DNA of 15,630 nt from CAYWFP01 sp964457365 (GTDB lineage: Bacteria; Planctomycetota; SZUA-567). The notes under the pieces were generated by a model that was given only the letters and a program-made list of their open reading frames with translations, searched no databases and was not told the origin of the DNA. The DNA is taken from contig CAYWFP010000092.1 of assembly GCA_964457365.1 (NCBI GenBank), forward strand, positions 1 through 15,630, in the 5' to 3' direction. The translations under genes were made by a program, and so were the position numbers. The stretch's first letter is position 1. Every line of letters begins with the position of its first letter. This document shows, one piece after another, positions 6,816 to 14,626 of the stretch.

Positions 6816-8935
6816 ACCGATCCCCCTCCCGCTGGCTGCGGCTCGGTCCGGCGCGCGCGCGCGGGGCGCGAAGCGAGCACGCGTTCGATATGGGCCAGCA
6901 GCACAGCGATACTATAAGGCTTATGGAAAATCCTGTCCACGCCCAGATCCTCCAGATTCTCCAGCAACCCCGGCGATTTCAGGCCGGTGACGACCACCGC
7001 CGGCACGTCGCGCACGGCCGGGTCGGCGTCCCGGCGCAGGCGACGCAGGATCTCCACGCCGTCCATATCCGGCAGCAGCATGTCCAGCGCGATCAGCGCC
7101 GGCGGATCGGCGACGACGCGCGCGAGCCCTTCGCGGCCGTTGCGCACGAGTTCCGCCTCGCAGCCGCCGGCGGCGCGGAGCGAGGCCAGCAGCAGGTTTC
7201 CCTGGGCCTCGTCGTCCTCGAAGATCAGCACACGCGGCACGCCATCCTTCTCCGCCGACACGGCCTTCAGCGGCATGCGGAAGGTGAAGACCGTGCCCGC
7301 GGAGGACGTCTCGAAGCCGATGCCGCTATCGTGCCGGCGGACGATGCCCTGGAGGATGCTCAAGCCAAGACCGGTGCCGCGGTCGACGCCTTTGGTGGTG
7401 AAGAACGGATCGAAGACCTTGTCGCGGATCTTCTCGGGGATACCAGGGCCGTTGTCCCCGACGGCGACGGTGATGCAGTCGGCGTCAGCGGCGGCGCGGA
7501 CGGTCACCCGCGCCTCCGCGCGGCGTTCGACCGCGTCGGCGGCGTTGACGAGGAGGTTGACGAAGACCTGCGTCAACTCCTGCGCGTCACCGCGCACCGG
7601 CGGGAGTTCGCCGATCTCGGCGACGAGGTCGATATCGTACTTGAACCGGTTCTGCACCAGTTGCAGCGCGTCGCGGAGCACCGCGGCGAGATCCACCTCG
7701 CGCATCTCCTGGCTTTTCTGGTGGTGGACGAAGGCGCGCAGGCCGGAGGTGATCTTGGTGATGCGTTCGGTGCCGGCGAGCATGTCCTTCAGCAGCGCGG
7801 GCGTCTCCTCGCGGATGAAGGAGAGAGCCGACCCGGACAACCCCTCGGCACTCTCGAGCGAGCCGAGGTGCGGCGCGAGAGTCTGCCAGAACTTCTCCAG
7901 CGTTTGCAGGTTGCCGCGGATGAAGGTGGTGGGGTTGTTGATCTCGTGCGCCACCCCCGCGACGAGGGTGCCGAGCGTGGCCATGCGATCGGCGTGGATG
8001 AGCGCGCGGTTCTTCTCGGTCAGGCTCGCCAGCGCCTGCTCGAGCCCGCGGCTGTAGCGCGCCAGCTCGGCGTTCTTCTGCTGCAACGCGTGGAGGAGAA
8101 TGCGGTTGCGCCGCGCCAGATCGATCTGTTCCTCGGCACGGAGAACGACACGGCGGATCTCGTCGGTGTCCTCGAACGGCTTGGTCAGATAATCGTAGGC
8201 GCCCAGGCGCACCGCGTCGACGGCGTTGTCGACCGAGGCGTAGCCGGTGACGAGGACCACGGCGATGTCGAAGTCGGACTCGCGGGCGTGGCGCAGCACG
8301 TCGATGCCGCTGGCGCCGGGCATCTTGATGTCGGAGAAGACCAGGTCGAAGAGCCCGGTCTGCATCAGCCCGATGGCCTCGGCGCCGTTGGAAACGGCCA
8401 TGACCGGGTGCCCGGTCTGTTCCAGCAGTTCGGCAAGGAAAGTGCGGATCATCTCCTCGTCGTCGGCGATAAGAACGCGCAACGGTCGCAGCGACACGGC
8501 GGGATCGTCGGCCTTGTCGGCACGCAGCGCGGCGAGGTGACGATTGAAGACGTCGGCCAGAAAATCCCGGAACGCCTCCGGCGAAAACCACCCCGCAAGC
8601 CGCAGCCGCGCGCAGACCACCACCCGGCGCAATAAGTGAATCAGATCCTCGATCAGACCCAAGCGGAGCGCCGATAACGCCTCTGTTGACCGGATTTCGG
8701 TCAATGCCGCAGTGAAACGCGTACAGAAACCGTACAGCAGCGGCACTTCGTCTGGCAAGCGCTTGTACGCCAAGACTTCCTCGATGCGGCGGCGAAGCGG
8801 GTCGATGGCGGCGGAAACCTGCCGGTCGTCCAGATCGGCGAGGAGAATCTCCGCTTCGGCGAGGCGCTTGTCGGCGGCGGAGAGAAAATCCTCCAGCGTC
8901 GCGAAGTCGGGGTGCGGCTCGTCATACGCGGTCAT
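6812..8935 (-). CDS. Hybrid sensor histidine kinase with two receivers
   Basis: A 707-residue soluble kinase. Parts: an N-terminal helical region 1-145 that I do not recognise and that lacks membrane segments; receiver 1 about 152-270 with D202 in SDIKMPGASG, T230 and K252; coiled coil about 270-315; HisKA with phospho-histidine H330 in VAHEINNPTTF; HATPase with N box NLLVNAADAVE (460-470), G1 DNGPGIP and G2 GTGLGL; C-terminal receiver 2 about 565-690 with D618 in ALDMLLPDMDG, T650 and K672. The order receiver-kinase-receiver suggests it is itself controlled by phosphorylation from another kinase and then feeds a relay. The ATG at 8935 is preceded by GAGGAA with suitable spacing. It is first gene of the operon, with a good promoter at 8975-9003. 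No sensory (PAS, GAF, HAMP) domain is visible, so input is probably protein-protein. Confidence 0.93.
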   Translation of the reverse strand: MTAYDEPHPDFATLEDFLSAADKRLAEAEILLADLDDRQVSAAIDPLRRRIEEVLAYKRLPDEVPLLYGFCTRFTAALTEIRSTEALSALRLGLIEDLIHLLRRVVVCARLRLAGWFSPEAFRDFLADVFNRHLAALRADKADDPAVSLRPLRVLIADDEEMIRTFLAELLEQTGHPVMAVSNGAEAIGLMQTGLFDLVFSDIKMPGASGIDVLRHARESDFDIAVVLVTGYASVDNAVDAVRLGAYDYLTKPFEDTDEIRRVVLRAEEQIDLARRNRILLHALQQKNAELARYSRGLEQALASLTEKNRALIHADRMATLGTLVAGVAHEINNPTTFIRGNLQTLEKFWQTLAPHLGSLESAEGLSGSALSFIREETPALLKDMLAGTERITKITSGLRAFVHHQKSQEMREVDLAAVLRDALQLVQNRFKYDIDLVAEIGELPPVRGDAQELTQVFVNLLVNAADAVERRAEARVTVRAAADADCITVAVGDNGPGIPEKIRDKVFDPFFTTKGVDRGTGLGLSILQGIVRRHDSGIGFETSSAGTVFTFRMPLKAVSAEKDGVPRVLIFEDDEAQGNLLLASLRAAGGCEAELVRNGREGLARVVADPPALIALDMLLPDMDGVEILRRLRRDADPAVRDVPAVVVTGLKSPGLLENLEDLGVDRIFHKPYSIAVLLAHIERVLASRPARARRTEPQPAGGGSV

Positions 8936-8974
8936 GGCAGTTCCTCATGAGCATCCAACCCCTCACGTTGCACA

Positions 8975-9003
8975 AGTATAACGGTCGACCTCCACGCTAG
9001 CAA
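8975..9003 (-). promoter_or_regulatory. Promoter of the hybrid kinase/receiver/cheA operon
   Basis: On the minus strand, TTGCTA (9003-8998), a 17-nt spacer, then TATACT (8980-8975). The -35 matches 4 of 6 and the -10 matches 5 of 6 consensus bases. Transcription would begin around 8968, giving a leader of about 33 nt. Confidence 0.6.
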
Positions 9004-9064
9004 CTCATGTACCGGGATTTGTCCACGATCCGCCAGGCCGTCGCCGCCGGAAAAGGTAAAATCC

Positions 9065-9093
9065 TTGACAAGGCGCAGAAACGCGGCTATAGC
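9065..9093 (+). promoter_or_regulatory. Promoter of the sugar transport/glycosidase operon
   Basis: TTGACA (perfect -35, 9065-9070), a 17-nt spacer, then TATAGC (9088-9093, 4 of 6). It starts about 60 nt from the divergent kinase promoter. Predicted transcription start is around 9100, about 30 nt before the permease ATG. No obvious operator palindrome overlaps it. Confidence 0.65.
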
Positions 9094-9128
9094 ATGCCGG
9101 GCTCTCGATAAGGCTTTGCAGAAAACGC

Positions 9129-10526
9129 ATGAACGGAAACGAAAACGAACCGGCGACGACGGGCGGCAGCACGGGCTTCGTGATCCTGCTGGCCGGCGCC
9201 GCGGCGCTGGGCGGCTTTCTCTTCGGCTTCGACACCGCCGTCATCAACGGCGCCGAGAACGCCTTGAGCGCGCATTTCGCCCTCTCGGACTGGGGCAAGG
9301 GCCTGGCGGTGAGCCTGGCGCTACTGGGCTCGGCCGCGGGGGCGTGGTTCGCCGGCAGCATCGCCGACCGGATCGGCCGGACGCGGACGATGGTGATCGC
9401 GGCCGCGTTCTTCCTCGTCAGCGCCGTCGGCTCGGGCTCGCCGTTCGCCTTCGCCGACTTCGTCGCCTGGCGCGTGCTCGGCGGCATCGGCGTGGGCGCG
9501 GCGAGCGTGATCGCGCCGGCGTACATCGCCGAGGTTTCGCCCGCGGCGCAGCGCGGTCGGCTCGGATCGCTGCAGCAACTGGCCATCGTCGTCGGCATCT
9601 TCGCGGCGCAGTTGACCGATTACGGCTTCTCCCACGCCGCCGGCGGCGCGGCGCAGCCGTGGCTGGGCATCGCGGCGTGGCGCTGGATGTTCTGGGCCGA
9701 GGCTCCGGCGGCGGTGATCTTCGGCATCGCGGCGCTGGCGATTCCCGAGAGCCCGCGGTACCTCGTGGCCAAGGGCCTGCACGAGCAGGCGCGGCGCATT
9801 CTCGCGCGCGTGGAAGGCACGGCCGCGCGCCTGGGCGAGATCGAGGCGTCGCTGAAGACCGAACACGCGCCGCGCTTTCAGGATATCCTGAGCGGAGGAA
9901 CGGGGCTGCTGCCGATCGTCTGGATCGGGGTGGGGCTGGCGGCGCTGCAGCAGTTCGTCGGCATCAACGTGATCTTCTACTACAGCACCGAGCTGTGGGA
10001 GGCGGTCGGCTTCTCCGAGGACGACGCGCTCAAACTGACGATCATTTCCGGCATGGTTAACATCGTCACCACCCTCGTCGCCATCGCCCTGATCGACCGC
10101 TGCGGGCGCAAACCGCTCCTGCTGGCCGGCTCGCTCGGCATGGCGCTGACGCTGGGGACGCTGGCCTGCGTCTTCGCCGCGGCGCCCGTGGTCGACGGCG
10201 CGCCGGAGCTGGGTACGAGCGCCGGGCGGGTGGCGCTGGCGGCAGCCAACCTGTACGTCTTCTGCTTCGGCTTCTCCTGGGGGCCGATCCTCTGGGTGCT
10301 GCTGGGGGAGATGTTCAACAACCGCATCCGCGCGCTGGCGCTCGCGGTGGGCTGCGCCACCAACTGGCTCGCCAACTTCCTCGTGGCCACGACCTTCCCC
10401 GAGATCATGTCCGCGCTCGGACTCGGCACGGCGTACGGCCTCTACACGGTCGCGGCGGCGGTCTCTTTCTTCTTCGTCATCTTCCTGGTGCCGGAGACGA
10501 AGGGGCGGACGCTCGAAGAGATGTGA
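9129..10526 (+). CDS. MFS sugar transporter (sugar porter family)
   Basis: A 465-residue inner-membrane protein, normal length for the sugar porter family, which moves hexoses or related sugars usually with protons. Signature motifs are all in place: GGFLFGFDTAVINGA (28-42), ADRIGRTR (79-86), RVLGGIGVGAASVIAPAYIAE in the fourth and fifth helices, PESPRYL (206-212) after helix 6, QQFVGIN (274-280), DRCGRKP in the loop after helix 8, and PETKG near the end. Twelve hydrophobic segments are expected and are consistent with the sequence. The ATG at 9129 gives the proper short N-terminus, though the ribosome binding site is poor. It is the first gene of the carbohydrate operon and is separated from the glycosidase gene only by repeat copy 3. 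The transported sugar cannot be read from the sequence; with these neighbours an alpha-glucoside or glucose is plausible. Confidence 0.94.
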   Translation: MNGNENEPATTGGSTGFVILLAGAAALGGFLFGFDTAVINGAENALSAHFALSDWGKGLAVSLALLGSAAGAWFAGSIADRIGRTRTMVIAAAFFLVSAVGSGSPFAFADFVAWRVLGGIGVGAASVIAPAYIAEVSPAAQRGRLGSLQQLAIVVGIFAAQLTDYGFSHAAGGAAQPWLGIAAWRWMFWAEAPAAVIFGIAALAIPESPRYLVAKGLHEQARRILARVEGTAARLGEIEASLKTEHAPRFQDILSGGTGLLPIVWIGVGLAALQQFVGINVIFYYSTELWEAVGFSEDDALKLTIISGMVNIVTTLVAIALIDRCGRKPLLLAGSLGMALTLGTLACVFAAAPVVDGAPELGTSAGRVALAAANLYVFCFGFSWGPILWVLLGEMFNNRIRALALAVGCATNWLANFLVATTFPEIMSALGLGTAYGLYTVAAAVSFFFVIFLVPETKGRTLEEM

Positions 10527-10533
10527 CGAAACC

Positions 10534-10577
10534 GCGCCGAGCGAAATCCCGATCTTATTGCTTAACGGGTCCTGAGG
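10534..10577 (+). repeat. 44-nt dispersed repeat, copy 3
   Basis: The first 40 nt are identical to copy 1; N=G in CCT-N-AGG. It fills 44 of the 58 nt between the permease stop codon and the glycosidase start codon. Its last bases run straight into the ribosome binding site GAGGAGG (10574-10580) of the glycosidase gene. It lies 7 nt after the permease stop, in the opposite orientation to that gene compared with copies 1 and 2. Confidence 0.9.
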
Positions 10578-10584
10578 AGGCAAC

Positions 10585-12867
10585 GTGATCTGGAACTGGC
10601 TGCCGTGGAAATACCTGATCGGCCGTCTGGCGCGCGCGCACGGATTTTTGGATCCGCTGTCGCTGCTGGCGCAGGCGCAGCGTTTCAGCCAACCCTCGGA
10701 GGTGGCCGCGCCGATCGAGCTGCTGCGCGCGGGCATCGCCTTTCACGCGCGCGGCATCATCAACAGCCGCTCGATCCAGCACAACCTCGACTGGGCCTGG
10801 CCGTACTGGGTCAAGCGGCAATACCATCCGAAGGATCCGGCGTTCCTGCCGCGCGCGTTCAGCACCGTGCACGTCAACCTGACGCAGCGCAACTGGACGG
10901 CCGTGGGGCTGCCCAACTGCAACGCCCTGCCGCTGGTCGATCCGCGCGGCCTGGCGACGCCGTTCTACAACGGCTGGTCGCTCGACGCGTGGGTCGTGGA
11001 CGAAACGGGCGAGGCGCTGCTGCCGGCGACCGCGCCGGAAGCGCAGCAGCGGGCGCTGCCGGAGGAGGACGACTTCGGCATTCTCACGCGCACGACGTGG
11101 GAGGGGCTGGCGCTGCACGCCACCGCCCGCGTGCACCTGGTCGCGGACGAGCCGTGGCTCGAGCTGGTCTACGAGGGCCTCGCCGAGCGCGCGGCGTGGC
11201 TGGCCGTCTCCGTGCGGCCGTTCAACCCCGAGGGCGTCAGCGTGCTCGAGACGATCGCGCTTGCCGAGGACCGCGCGGGCTGGACGGTGGACAAGCGCGC
11301 GCACGTGAAGTTCGACCAGCCGTGCGAGCGGCACGCGGCCTCGAACTACCACGATGGCGACGTCTACCTGCGGCTGCTGGAGCGCGCGGAGAAGGCCAAG
11401 ACGCGCTGCGAGGTGGGCCTGCCGACGGCGGCGGCGCTTTTCCGTATCGAGCCGCACGCGGCGAAGACGGTGACCGTGCGCGTGCCGCTGCGCGAGGACA
11501 CCGAGTCGAAGCCGCTCTTCGCGCAGAGCGGGACGCTGCTGCAGCCGCACGCCCGCGGCGCGCAGTCCTGGCGCGAGGCGCTGCAGGGGCTGGCGGCGCT
11601 GAAGCTGCCGGACGCGCGCATCGTCGAGATCTACGACGCGGGCCTGCGGGCGCTGATCCTGCACGCGCCGGGCGACATCTACCCGGGGCCGTACACCTAC
11701 AAGCGTTTCTGGTACCGCGACGCGGCGCTGATCCTCAACGGCATGCTCTGCGTGAACATGCTCGCGCGCGCGGGCGCGGCGCTCGAGCGCTTCCCCGCGC
11801 GGCAGAGCCTCACCGGCTTCTTCCACTCCCAGGAGGGCGAATGGGACGCCAACGGCATGGTGCTGTGGATCTGGAAGCGTTTTCGCGACTGGACCGATAC
11901 GCCGTTGAAGGAGAGCTGGCTGACGTCGATCCGCTCCGGGGCCAAATGGATCAAGGGCAAGCGCTGCGCCGAGGACGGCTCGCGCCACGGCGGCTTGCTG
12001 CCGGCGGGCTTCAGCGCCGAGCACTTCGGCAACAACGACCACTACTACTGGGACGACTTCTGGTCGGTCGCCGGACTGCGCGCGGCGGCCGAACTGGTCC
12101 GCGAGCACGGCCACGAAAAGGAGGCCGGAACCTTCGCCCGCGAGGCGGAGGATCTGTTGCGCTGCATTAATGCGAGCATCGGCGCGGCGCAGCAGGCGTA
12201 CAAGCACGCGGGCATCGCCGCCTCGCCTTACCGGCGGCTCGACAGCGCGGCGGTGGGCTGCCTCTGCGCGGATTACCCGCTGCAGCTTTACCCAGCCGAC
12301 GACGCGCGTATCGAAGCGACGCTGGACCACCTGCTGGTGCACTGCATCATCGACGACACCTTCTACCACGACATCAGCCACGCCGGCGTCAACGCCTACC
12401 TGACGCTCCACATCGCGCAGGCGCTGCTCAGGCGGGAGGATCCGCGGGCGCTGGAACTGCTCGAGGGCGTGCGCGACCTGGCCAGCCCCACCGGCCAGTG
12501 GCCCGAGGCCGCGCACCCGCAGCTCAAGGGCGGCAATATGGGCGACGGGCAGCACACCTGGGCGGTGGCGGAGTGGATGACGATGCTGCGCCACCTCTTC
12601 GTCCGCGAGGAAGGAGAGAAGCTGATCCTGCTCGCGGGCATCGCGCCGAAGTGGGTCGAGACGGGCGAGACGCTCTTCTTCGGCCCCACGCCGACGGCGC
12701 ACGGCCCGCTCTCGGTGGAGGCGAAGAAGCGCGGCGAAGCGGTGGATGTCGACCTGACCACGGCCTGGCGCGGAGCGCCGCCGACGGTGGAGGTGCGCCT
12801 GCCCGGCTACGCGCCGCGCACGCTCCAGCCCGAAGACAACGACCGCCTCCGACTCCAGACCGCGTAG
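10585..12867 (+). CDS. Six-hairpin (alpha/alpha)6 glycosidase, glucoamylase/debranching-like
   Basis: A 760-residue protein. The first about 345 residues look like a beta-rich N-terminal domain. Residues about 350-690 look like an (alpha/alpha)6 barrel of the kind found in glucoamylases and amylo-alpha-1,6-glucosidases. Residues 690-760 form a short beta tail. Marks of the barrel: FWYRDAALILNG (375-386, with D379 a candidate acid or sugar-binding residue), GEWDANGM (418-425), HYYWDDFWS, and PTGQWPEAAHP (635-645, E641 a candidate catalytic acid/base). No signal peptide, so it is probably cytoplasmic. It begins with GTG at 10585 after GAGGAGG, whose first bases are contributed by repeat copy 3. 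Placed between a sugar permease and a GT4 glycosyltransferase, it probably hydrolyses an imported or internal alpha-linked glucoside or glucan. The exact CAZy family and substrate are uncertain. Confidence 0.8.
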   Translation: MIWNWLPWKYLIGRLARAHGFLDPLSLLAQAQRFSQPSEVAAPIELLRAGIAFHARGIINSRSIQHNLDWAWPYWVKRQYHPKDPAFLPRAFSTVHVNLTQRNWTAVGLPNCNALPLVDPRGLATPFYNGWSLDAWVVDETGEALLPATAPEAQQRALPEEDDFGILTRTTWEGLALHATARVHLVADEPWLELVYEGLAERAAWLAVSVRPFNPEGVSVLETIALAEDRAGWTVDKRAHVKFDQPCERHAASNYHDGDVYLRLLERAEKAKTRCEVGLPTAAALFRIEPHAAKTVTVRVPLREDTESKPLFAQSGTLLQPHARGAQSWREALQGLAALKLPDARIVEIYDAGLRALILHAPGDIYPGPYTYKRFWYRDAALILNGMLCVNMLARAGAALERFPARQSLTGFFHSQEGEWDANGMVLWIWKRFRDWTDTPLKESWLTSIRSGAKWIKGKRCAEDGSRHGGLLPAGFSAEHFGNNDHYYWDDFWSVAGLRAAAELVREHGHEKEAGTFAREAEDLLRCINASIGAAQQAYKHAGIAASPYRRLDSAAVGCLCADYPLQLYPADDARIEATLDHLLVHCIIDDTFYHDISHAGVNAYLTLHIAQALLRREDPRALELLEGVRDLASPTGQWPEAAHPQLKGGNMGDGQHTWAVAEWMTMLRHLFVREEGEKLILLAGIAPKWVETGETLFFGPTPTAHGPLSVEAKKRGEAVDVDLTTAWRGAPPTVEVRLPGYAPRTLQPEDNDRLRLQTA

Positions 12868-12882
12868 ACCAGGAGCCCGGCC

Positions 12883-14178
12883 ATGCGCATCATGATGTTC
12901 ACCAACCTTTATTATCCCGTCGTCGGCGGGGTGACCAAGTCGGTCGAGCGCTTCGCCACCGCGTTCGGCGAGAAAGGGCACGAGACGCTGATCGTGGCGC
13001 CGACGTTTCCGGACCAGCCGGCGCGGGAGGAGGGCGTGCTGCGGGTCAACGCCTGGCAGAACTTCGCCGGGACCAAGTTCTCGGTCTCGCTGCCGCTGAA
13101 GCTGAACCTGAGCGAGGCGCTGGAGGAATTCGCGCCGGAGATCATCCACTCGCATCACCCGTTCCTGCTCGGCGACGACGCGTTGCGGGCGGCGGCCTCG
13201 ACGAACACGCCGTTGATCTTGACCTATCACACCATGTACGAGCACTACACCCATTACTTCCCCGGCGACTCGGAGGGGATGAAGAAGTTCGTGTTGGAGC
13301 TCTGCCTCTTCTACGCCAACCTCTGCAACCGCGTCATCGCCCCCACCGGCAGCGTCGAGCGCATCCTCGAGGAACGCGGCGTGGAGACGCCCATCGCGGT
13401 CATCCCCACCGGCATCGACTTCGACCGCTTCGCCGACGGCGACGGCACGGCCGCGCGGGAGAGGCGCGGGCTGTCCTCCGAGGGTTTCGTCGTCGGCCAC
13501 GTGGGGCGGCTGACGCCGGAGAAGAATCTCGGCTTCCTGACCAACGCGATGGCGCGCTTTCTGAAGAAGAACGCGCAGACGCACGCGCTGATCGTCGGCG
13601 ACGGGGACGCGAAGAAGACCATGGAGGCGGTCCTCGCGGAGGAAGGACTGACCGAGCGGGCGACCTTCACCGGCGTGCTGCAGGGGCGGGACCTGGTGGA
13701 CGCGTACCACGCGATGGACCTCTTCGCCTTCGCCAGCAAATCCGAGACGCAGGGGATGGTGCTCGCCGAGGCCATGGCAGCGGACCTGCCGGTGGTGGCC
13801 CTCGACGCCAACGGCGTGCGCGACATCGTCGACGACGGCAAGAACGGGCGGCTGGTGATGGAGGAATCCGTCGAGGTCTTCGCCGAGACGCTGCAGAAGG
13901 TGCACGACCTGGACAGGAGCGGACGCGAGGCATTGCAGCAGGGCGCGCACGCCACGGCCAAGTCCATGTCGATCGCGGCCTCCGCGGAGAAGATGCTGAG
14001 TCTCTACGCGCGGGTGCTGGCCGAGGAAGGCGACGAGCGCGACTACGAGAACAGCGACTGGGCCTCGCTGATGCGGCTGATGTGGCGCGAGTGGAAGCTC
14101 TGGGGCAACCGCCTGACCGCGCTGACCGACGCCATCAGCGGCGGGCTGGTCGAACGGAGGGAAAGCGACGAGGGCTGA
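12883..14178 (+). CDS. GT4-family glycosyltransferase, diacylglycerol glucosyltransferase-like
   Basis: A 431-residue retaining glycosyltransferase of GT-B fold. The N-terminal domain opens with MFTNLYYPVVGGVTKSVERF, the acceptor-side glycine loop. HSHHPFLLG (89-97) and YHTMYEHYTHYF (115-126) strongly recall the alpha-monoglucosyldiacylglycerol synthase and related mannosyltransferase group. The C-terminal nucleotide-sugar domain has GRLTPEKN (208-215, with R209 and K214) and the EX7E motif E288 to E296 in SETQGMVLAEA. The last about 50 residues form a basic, Trp-rich tail (RLMWREWKLWGNR) that could sit on the membrane surface. The ATG at 12883 has AGGAG 7 nt upstream and follows the glycosidase stop by 15 nt, so the two are cotranscribed. 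Acceptor could be a lipid or a sugar; a lipid is suggested by the family resemblance, while a glycan is suggested by the neighbours. Confidence 0.88.
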   Translation: MRIMMFTNLYYPVVGGVTKSVERFATAFGEKGHETLIVAPTFPDQPAREEGVLRVNAWQNFAGTKFSVSLPLKLNLSEALEEFAPEIIHSHHPFLLGDDALRAAASTNTPLILTYHTMYEHYTHYFPGDSEGMKKFVLELCLFYANLCNRVIAPTGSVERILEERGVETPIAVIPTGIDFDRFADGDGTAARERRGLSSEGFVVGHVGRLTPEKNLGFLTNAMARFLKKNAQTHALIVGDGDAKKTMEAVLAEEGLTERATFTGVLQGRDLVDAYHAMDLFAFASKSETQGMVLAEAMAADLPVVALDANGVRDIVDDGKNGRLVMEESVEVFAETLQKVHDLDRSGREALQQGAHATAKSMSIAASAEKMLSLYARVLAEEGDERDYENSDWASLMRLMWREWKLWGNRLTALTDAISGGLVERRESDEG

Positions 14179-14284
14179 CCGTTTCCTTCCCCCGGATTTC
14201 TGCTACCCTCTCCCGCTTCGTACGCCGCGCTTCACGCGGGCTTTCGCCTCATAGAAAGAATACGCATCACGACAGACCGCCCCG

Positions 14285-14548
14285 ATGCAGCCTCATGCCG
14301 CCCGCGCGCTGCCGCTGATACAAGCGGTCGGGCAGCCGACGGCGCCGACGCCGTTCCTGCCGATCTTGTCGACGGTGCTGGCTCTGATCGCGCTGGTCGC
14401 GATCATTCACATTCTCCGCGTTATCCGCCGCAACGAGGCCAGCGCGGCCTCGGAAGCGTTCCTGGCCGCGGTCGTCTCCTCCCGCGTCGCTCCGGTCAAG
14501 CCCGCCGATATGCGACCGCCATCGCAGCAGCGGGCGCTGCCTGCTTGA
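14285..14548 (+). CDS. Small single-pass membrane protein, function unknown
   Basis: An 87-residue reading frame with one clear membrane helix at about 24-46 (PFLPILSTVLALIALVAIIHIL), followed at once by RVIRR. By the positive-inside rule the N-terminus is outside and the C-terminal 40 residues are cytoplasmic. Codon use is GC-rich like its neighbours. The ribosome binding site before the ATG is poor, so the start is uncertain. It lies 106 nt after the glycosyltransferase gene and about 80 nt before the NtrC-type regulator. Its stop codon is inside the -35 element of the regulator's promoter. I do not recognise a family. Confidence 0.5.
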   Translation: MQPHAARALPLIQAVGQPTAPTPFLPILSTVLALIALVAIIHILRVIRRNEASAASEAFLAAVVSSRVAPVKPADMRPPSQQRALPA

Positions 14549-14573
14549 CGCTGGCGGGATTGTCGACTATTCT
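14545..14573 (+). promoter_or_regulatory. Promoter of the NtrC-type regulator
   Basis: TTGACG (14545-14550), a 17-nt spacer, then TATTCT (14568-14573); 5 of 6 and 4 of 6 consensus matches. Transcription would start near 14580, giving a leader of about 47 nt. The -35 overlaps the stop codon of the small membrane protein gene. Confidence 0.55.
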
Positions 14574-14626
14574 GCCTGAAACGTTCGATCGCTTCGCGAC
14601 CCCGATCCCGTCAAGGCGCAGATACC

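Noticed and set aside
4098..6917. 939-codon open frame on the plus strand opposite cheA and the receiver
   Set aside because: Its composition (runs of Leu, Asp, Gln, Ala, Arg) is what the antisense of GC-rich codons gives, and the opposite strand holds complete CheA and receiver motifs. Only its start signals were kept as a finding.
6890..8635. 581-codon open frame on the plus strand opposite the hybrid kinase
   Set aside because: Same GC-driven antisense pattern; no ribosome binding site or domain.
10555..13950. 1131-codon open frame on the minus strand opposite the glycosidase and glycosyltransferase
   Set aside because: Low-complexity Arg/Gln/Val/Leu composition and no family motif; the plus strand encodes two recognisable enzymes with good start signals.
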